Source of the DNA: Obelidium mucronatum
Lineage: Eukaryota > Chytridiomycota > Chytridiomycetes > Chytridiales > Chytriomycetaceae
Reading direction: 5' to 3'
Assembly: GCA_025765595.1 (NCBI GenBank)
Contig: JAIVFH010000022.1
Coordinates: forward strand, 62,001-126,000
DNA: 64,000 nt
The notes under the pieces are model-generated. The model had not been told where the DNA came from. It did not search any database and worked only from the letters and a program-made list of their open reading frames with translations. Of this stretch, positions 57,625-64,000 are shown in pieces. The translations under genes and the position numbers were made by a program. Numbering within the stretch: position 1 is the first letter of the stretch; every line of letters starts with the position of its first letter.

Positions 57625-60600
57625 TTATGGAAAAACAAATCCCACAGCGGCTTCATCAAATAAATCATTTAAGCTTCCAGCCACTGCGTCCCGTGTTTGT
57701 AACTGGCCGGGCTTATCATCAGCGAACCAATTTGACTCAATGAATCTAACCAAACTTGCGGGTTCTGTTATGACATGGCTGATGTAATTACTTTTCACCA
57801 TATTCCCAACAGCCAAAAATGGCGTGCGCGGTACCATAATGGCTTATTATCAACTATTGATCTAGGCTGGTGGTGTTTGACTGTCGCGATAGCCTCCAGA
57901 CTCATCGGGAACTAGAAAAATGACGGTGTTGTCCTTGTATTGTGAGGACGACAGAATTAGCTCAATTATTCCCGCGTTAAACAGTTCTCCGTCCGAAATA
58001 GAGCCTCCTGGATGCTCTGTTTGCCCTCCATTGTTTTGGTAACCATGATAGTCCCCCTTGATGAAAGCTACCGAAGGCAGATTCATATTTTCAATATCCA
58101 CAGCAAGTTGTTCGAACGGAACAAAAATGGAATGTCGCATTGAGCCCATTTGATAGAGACGGATAATATAGAAACGCATCATCGGATACATCCGCATCTT
58201 TTGGCCAGCCAACATGATAAAATCTCATAGAAATCCCACATTTCTGCAACAGATCCCCGACTGTGGGATCATCATAGAAGACGCAATTCTCCCCTTTGCA
58301 GGCAGTTCCCCTTCCAATGCTCGTAAGCAGGAACCTTGGAGTTATCTTGAAATACATAAGCTCCTCTTGCAAAATACATTTCTCCCTGTGAACTTGCTCC
58401 TGGAGTTGACTGAAAGAACCTGTCAGGACATTGCATATCGATGAGCCCACTTCCAATATTGGTTTGCACTCCCTGTTGATCCATCTGCTATAGCAAAGTT
58501 TCTGTCGTTCGCTCCAGGACAGGTTTTGTTCTGGCTCGCCGTATAGCTATCCATTAGCCCTCCATTCATTTCGCAGATTTCGCATTCTTGAGAGTGACAC
58601 GGATCAAACGCGATATTTTGCACATCATTTAAAAGAGTCGGATTTAGTCCTGGAATCGGGTTGAATGCCTCACAACAACTGGGTCCAGTGTGACACGCAG
58701 GATTTGTGCCAAAAGGTGCCTGACAATAACGACCAAAATAGCTGTCAAATGAATGGTTTTCTGAAATGATAGTGATGACATGCTTAATATTTGAGGCAGT
58801 TTCCCCGGTTCCAAGACATGTCACTACCGGCTCTGTGACAATGATGTCGAGACTCGACGGACAGTTGAATCCATTATTTAGACAGTAATATACTTTATAG
58901 GAGCCCGGAATAGCCGGAGCTTTTATCGAAACTGATCCTGCTTTGGGTGGGGATTGGTGGCGTTGGATAGTGTCACCGTAGGTGTACTGCCAACAATCCG
59001 ATAAATAATTGGTTTCTGATGGGTGATCTGAAATGGTGAACATGATACGATCGTCCATATTTGCAGTACTGGAATTCAACCAGGAAACGTTCATAAAACC
59101 ACCGGCTACGACAGTATTTGAGACTGAACTGAGAACTGGAGTAGTCGCCAGATCATTCGAAGTACAGCTGGATCGAACTGCAAAGCTATTGGAGTAAGCA
59201 GCCACTGTATACATGTCATTCAGCATGAAGTAGCCCCGATAAACGGATGGGGGATCTGCTAAAGCCGTGGAGGGGATTTTCATAGATAATACTCCTTGAG
59301 TTTTTGAGCCAGATACAGATTTACTTAGAGGAAGCCACCATTTTGATCCTGGCGGGCACTTGCTCCCAATTCCAGGCTCACACGAATTGCTACCATAAAC
59401 CCCAATCCAATCCGCAGGCCCAGCACCTGGAAGAGCACTCCATTCAAATTTTATAACTGAATCAACAGTATAGCATTCAGCATCGGTGGTTGCGATATTA
59501 TACAATGGAGGGCAAGAATCCTAGGGCTGTGTTAAAGAAGCTTAATACATGGAAAATATACGCAACTGAGACAGTAAACGTGTTTGATATTGCTTTTATA
59601 GAATACATGTCATTAGAGAAGTAATAAGCTTGATATGAGCCTGACGTAGGAGCTATAATATAATTATAGCCAGAATAACGAGAGCTGACACCTCCAGATA
59701 AAGAAACATAGTTCCAAGCATCAGATCCACTGGGGCAACGTGATTCGATTGCATTTGTACAGCGCTCCGTCGAATATATCCCTATCCAATCGCGATCAGA
59801 AGCAGGCTCCTTTGAAGTCCAATGGACAGCAATCAAATCCCCAGGCCGAATACAAAGGGAGATATCGGAAAGCGTTATTGGCTCATCTTGAGGGCAATTC
59901 GAACGAACAACGAATCCGTCTGACACTGCTCCAGCAAAACGGGATTCATTCAGCAAGTAATACCCAAAATATGTTGTCGGTGGATATGTCAATGCTTTGA
60001 ACGGAATTCGTGCAGATAAATTTCCTGAGGTCAATGATTTGGGTGAATTTGCGTTGATTCTAGACCGGAAGTGCGATTCGATTGGGCAGGACAGTCCGTT
60101 GACAGCTGTCTTGATGCATTGACCAAGAGAGTAAATGCCAACCCAACCCATCGCCTCCGCGGAATGAGTTGAATTCCACGAAAAATGAATCAAACTTTTG
60201 GGGGTGAAGCATTTTTGTTTTTCAATAATTGCCAGCTGGTAAATGGGTGGACACGTTGTCTAAAAACAAGTGAATTTAAAAATACATAGATCTCTTGCTA
60301 GTTGCAAGTAGTACCGAAACTATAAACGTGTTCGATGTTGCTGCTATTTCGTATTTGTTGGAGGCAAAGTAATAAGCCCGATAAGTGTCAACTTTATGTA
60401 CAGTTAGAACTGCACTACCGCCCCAATTTAAGCTTCTTGAATTCGTCTTCGCTAAAGCAGGGTCGCTTGCATCTGGATAGGGAGGGCACCGAGACGAGGA
60501 GCATCGCGAAGAAGTGTAGACACCGATCCAGTCATATTTGGAGACGGTCAAACCTTCCAATCTCCAATTAATAACGATTGGATCACCAGGACGAATGCAT

Positions 60601-60638
60601 GCTGGGATTGTGGAAAGCGAGATGTGACTATTTTGCAT
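57625..60638 (-). CDS. Phospholipase C-type phosphoesterase with tandem N-terminal Ig/Fn3-like domains
   Basis: The C-terminal part belongs to the phosphoesterase/acid-phosphatase-type phospholipase C family (PF04185-like): IKHVITIISENHSFDSYFGR, ending in DESGG-type and TPFLAVGN segments. The N-terminal half (from 60638) repeats a roughly 110-residue unit five times, each with a DWIGVYxxxxC core: YDWIGVYTSSRC, MGWVGIYSLGQC, RDWIGIYSTERC, ADWIGVYGSNSC and a more divergent fifth. This core resembles the fn3-like domain of purple acid phosphatases or SKICH-type domains. Introns sit between units with matching phase, each unit starting with CPPxY. The enzymatic part needs frame changes near 58440, 58320 and 58170. 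No signal peptide is seen at the first ATG; a missing upstream exon is possible. Substrate unknown. Confidence 0.65.
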
Positions 60639-60686
60639 CTATTATTTAAAGAATAAATAACTCGGATATTCGATTATTCGCTTTAT

Positions 60687-63600
60687 TCAATACCGCCAAT
60701 GCCCTGCCCACTTTTTGGACGCTAATAAATCCTGAGCCCAACCTTTCAGCACTTCCGCTGCTTCTGCGTCTTTCTCTTCAAGATCCACCAACCCCCCATC
60801 CCACACCTTTCGACTCACACACTCCAGTAACGAAGGCGCCTCTGTCCGATCCGCAACAGTATGCATTAATACTCTTCGATTTGTTGCCACATAGAGTCGC
60901 TGGCCATCGTCGCTCCACAAAATTCCATTGATTTTAGCAACAATTCCGCTGAAACTCTCCTGTAAGAAACGGCCTCCTGTACTGGTAGTTCCACCCGTCC
61001 CCTGGCGATGCCGAGGTTCCAGTTTCTCCTCGATTCAAAGCAGTCAAGTCAGGATAGGATCCACTTCGTGGTTCAACGGGCACTTGGTAGTCATGGCGAA
61101 GAATTTGCCGAGGTGGGTAGATAAAAGGGGGCTGGGTAGACATTGATGTTTCCTTCAATGGATTTTTCAGGTACTCTGTCAAGTCAACAATATGGACGTA
61201 ACCCATTCTACAAAGATTGGTATCAGCAAAGTGGTGCATGAGGGTCAAATGCTTCACCTGTTGGAAAATGCGAGTACGTATGGATTCGTTGGATGAAATG
61301 CTACAGCAAATGTTGGATCTAATTCAATTGTCAGCGTACTTGCGGGTTTACTATCGCAAACATACTTCCTGCATCCAATCTACAAACGACTCTCCCCTCA
61401 TTTTCCACGTCAAATATCAAAACCCAAGGAAATGAATCGCTGGAAGCAGCGAAATAGCGAGATCCACAGCTCCAACTCATATACTGCATGGTCAAGGATA
61501 GAACGTCGCGTTGCCGATGTCGCCTGCCAGTGACACGAGTAGCATCAGATATCGCAATTGGAGGGTCTGTCATTGGTGCAAAGAGGTAACCTGATAAAAC
61601 CTGTCAGGATAACTTAACGCCGAATAAAGCACTCAACCTAAATCCAATTTTTGAAAAGCTCCAAACTGCCGAATAGGTAAAGTCGCATCAAATTCTTCTA
61701 TTGCGTTGGCATCCTTGTCTTCGGAAGAGCTGTATGTCATTGGCGCTATCCAAACACCGCCATCATCTCCAACGCAAGCCAAGAAGCGCCCATCAGGAGA
61801 TAGCCGAGCATCGTTGGGGGGAGAAATAAATCCATCAAGTGACTTTGTGCACTTGGTCGCAAGGTCATGGTTTGGGCAAACGACGGTTGAATTCTCTTTT
61901 TCACGTTCTTGCAATTGGTGCTTGCTCAGAACATGAACTGTTGCAATGATAAAACAAATAGATTCAAAAAAATAAACCATTATACGAGGATTCACAAACT
62001 AAACGGCCGAAAGACTAACCGTCAACAGCACCCATATTTCTAGTAACAAGCAACGTATATTCATGCTCAAATGGCTTGTCCTCGTCGGTCATATCGTCGC
62101 TGCCCACTTTTCTAACAATTCGGCGAGAAATGTGAACAGAGTTGAACATATCGTTTCGATTCGAAGCAGTCTCGTAGAGAATTAAATGAGGGCTAATATT
62201 TAAGAAAAGAGATCAGTGTTGTGGTGCAACGTGAATTTCAACTCACAGCCCCTTTTCAACACAAAATGCCGCTAAAATGCCATCATCGAATCCAATCGCC
62301 AAAAACCCAAACGCCATATCCATGCTGACGACTTCTGCTGGCAAAGACATGAGTCCTGAAAGTAATCATTAGAATCGATGTTTCTCTAAAAGGAATCACT
62401 CTCAACTCTCGTCTTTGGGAGTGACCATATCATCATCTGGCCTCGACAGATATTTAGTGTAAGGAAACACATCCGGAGCGAATCCGATCCCCAGCTGACC
62501 CCATTCCATTCTCTGAGCTGCACTTCTTCCGTCTGAAACCGCGTTGGCACCACACCGCATCAGATGGCGACTCATACAAGTCAATGGTCGTTGCAAATGA
62601 ACTGTCCAGGGTTTAGAAAAGTTTGGCTCCTGAGCCATGGTGGCAAATAATCTTGAATCATCAGGGGGCGATTCTGTTTGACTTAAGTGGAAGAAGGTCA
62701 CTGGTTCCTGTTCGCCAAGTACCATATATCGCGCACATTGATGATGATATGCATCACTGGCTGAATGTGCCCACTGATATGGGTGTCCGGGAGTCGTGAG
62801 AAAAAAGTCCAGAGACGTGGAGTGTTGAAGAATGGCAATAACACTGATCGCTTATACGTAAGGATGAAACAGGGCAATGTCGCCAAAAATATCGCTCACG
62901 GGTCATTTGGATCCAATTCGTCGAGGCCACTGCTTTCCGAAACAGATTTGGCTACCGCCAGTCTACTAGACGACGCCCAATCAGGCCACCAGTCAAGCGG
63001 AGCAATCGCTGCCATATTGCATTTTGCCATAATTTCGGAGAGAATTCCGATTCCGTCAGCTACTAATTTTGCCCGGACCTTGCAAATGTTAAAAAGAGCT
63101 TTGAGCTTCTTTCGCCAACCCTCATACAGGGTCTTAAACTGGTTATCGTTGTCAGAATTATCTTTGGGAGGGTAATTAATCCCACAAAGAACAGGCGTAT
63201 TCGTCCAATGAAGGTGTTTTTTGGTGAAGAGGAAAGGATTTCCTTTCCATCCTGAAAAGAACATCGGGTGCCGCGGCAGAACTCCACCGAACCAAGAAAG
63301 ATCGTCATCAGTCACTTCACAGAGACGTTGGATGATTTCAGGTGAATCGCAATCCTGGAACACGTCCAATAGCTCTGCGCCTGTAGACTTCGCAATTAAC
63401 CGAGCTTTATCACAATAAGCACCAACCTGCATGGCATTTACTGCGAATTGCTTTCCCTAAGGATTCATTTTCCGAAGTAGTTGTGGACGCGAATCGTTCT
63501 TCCAGAAAGCCATCTGGGGAATTGATCAATATCCCTAGGGTACCGCTTATAATTAAGAGAAATGCACGTGTGGTGTTCATTGCGCGACTCTGTTTGGATG

Positions 63601-64000
63601 TCGCTTCGTTTCGATGAATAGAAGCCCGAGGCTTTGAATCTGAATGGAAGACAGTTGAGTTCGCCAAACACCAAATACAAAGGGCGAACCTGTGGAATCC
63701 ATCGCTTCGTTTTCAGATTCGTTTTCATCATCAGACAGAAAGTGCATGTGTTGGTGTTCCGCATCGCCTTCATTCCACTCTTCATCGCCAGACTCATTGT
63801 CCAAATCCCAATCAATTTGCTCATCATCGTCCATTCCATCGTCATCGCCATCGGACTCGGATTCCCTGGTTCGGATCTGTTAGCCAACTTGCTTTAGGGT
63901 ACTGTAGTTTACCACTCCTCATTGCCATCATCTGTCTCGACATCGGAAGGAATTGCATCGCTTTCGCTTTCATCAGAAGATGGGTCACTGTGGATGCCAG
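60687..64000 (-). CDS. WD40-like protein, partial, cut by right window edge
   Basis: The gene runs off the right end, so the N-terminus is missing. It holds an acidic N-terminal region (DEQIDWDLDNESGDEEWNE at about 63577-63834), a region without known match (about 62900-63430), and a C-terminal part with WD40-like blades: DARLSPDGRFLACVGDDGG then VWIAPMTY, YMSWSCGSRYFAASSDSFPW then VLIFDVENEG, and a last blade GILWSDDGQRLYVATNRRVL. Several introns and possibly frame changes lie between these segments. The last blade resembles fungal WD40 proteins of the DUF2415 type, but I cannot confirm the family. The gene ends at 60687, 49 bp from the phospholipase start. Confidence 0.5.

Noticed and set aside
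1..64000. tRNA, rRNA or CRISPR arrays
   Set aside because: I looked for T-loop and box B patterns, rRNA-like stretches and regularly spaced repeats and found none that hold up.

Overview
The window is nuclear DNA of a fungus, most likely an early-diverging zoosporic fungus (chytrid-like). Genes are close together, with mostly short introns (about 45-90 nt, GT...AG, some with CTAAC/CTAAT-like branch points). Several products are typical of fungal or opisthokont cells: Tim54, Bcs1, Sec14, Vps35, an Mtr3-type exosome subunit and a DH-domain RhoGEF. Others are absent from yeasts (CIP2A-like, MCMDC2-like, CC2D1/Lgd-like, DM9 and LicD proteins). The species cannot be named from sequence alone.

Layout. 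0-8 kb: a tail-anchored unknown; a papain-like hydrolase fused to a DM9 module; a pair of paralogous multipass membrane proteins (2454-3437 and 7092-8144) that bracket S-adenosylmethionine synthetase and an AhpD-like protein. 8-24 kb: an MCMDC2-like MCM relative with eroded ATPase motifs, a DCAF-like WD40 protein, a leucine-rich-repeat protein, a RhoGEF ending in two WW domains, and a CIP2A-like protein. 24-25 kb: the MTR3-type exosome subunit. 25.3-32.3 kb: a lineage-specific island of six genes, with three secreted Ser/Thr-rich or related surface proteins (A1, A2, A3) around a tandem triplication of a two-helix membrane protein (B1, B2, B3). 32.4-41 kb: VPS35, an unknown helical protein, and two genes of retroelement flavour. 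41.5-64 kb: TIM54, a Kelch/TM/SH3 protein, SEC14, a LicD-type transferase, an FAD monooxygenase, CC2D1/Lgd, BCS1, a phospholipase C-type phosphoesterase with repeated N-terminal domains, and a WD40 protein cut by the right edge.

The genes do not form one pathway. Housekeeping themes are membrane traffic (VPS35, SEC14, CC2D1), mitochondrial import and assembly (TIM54, BCS1), RNA decay (MTR3) and methyl-donor supply (SAM synthetase). The A/B island is the best candidate for an undescribed surface system.

Many genes, mainly right of 37 kb, need a one-base frame change at a homopolymer to keep the family alignment. This looks more like consensus indel error than real decay, but the sequence alone cannot decide. 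Exon limits are inferred from splice signals, frame continuity and family resemblance; no database search was run.
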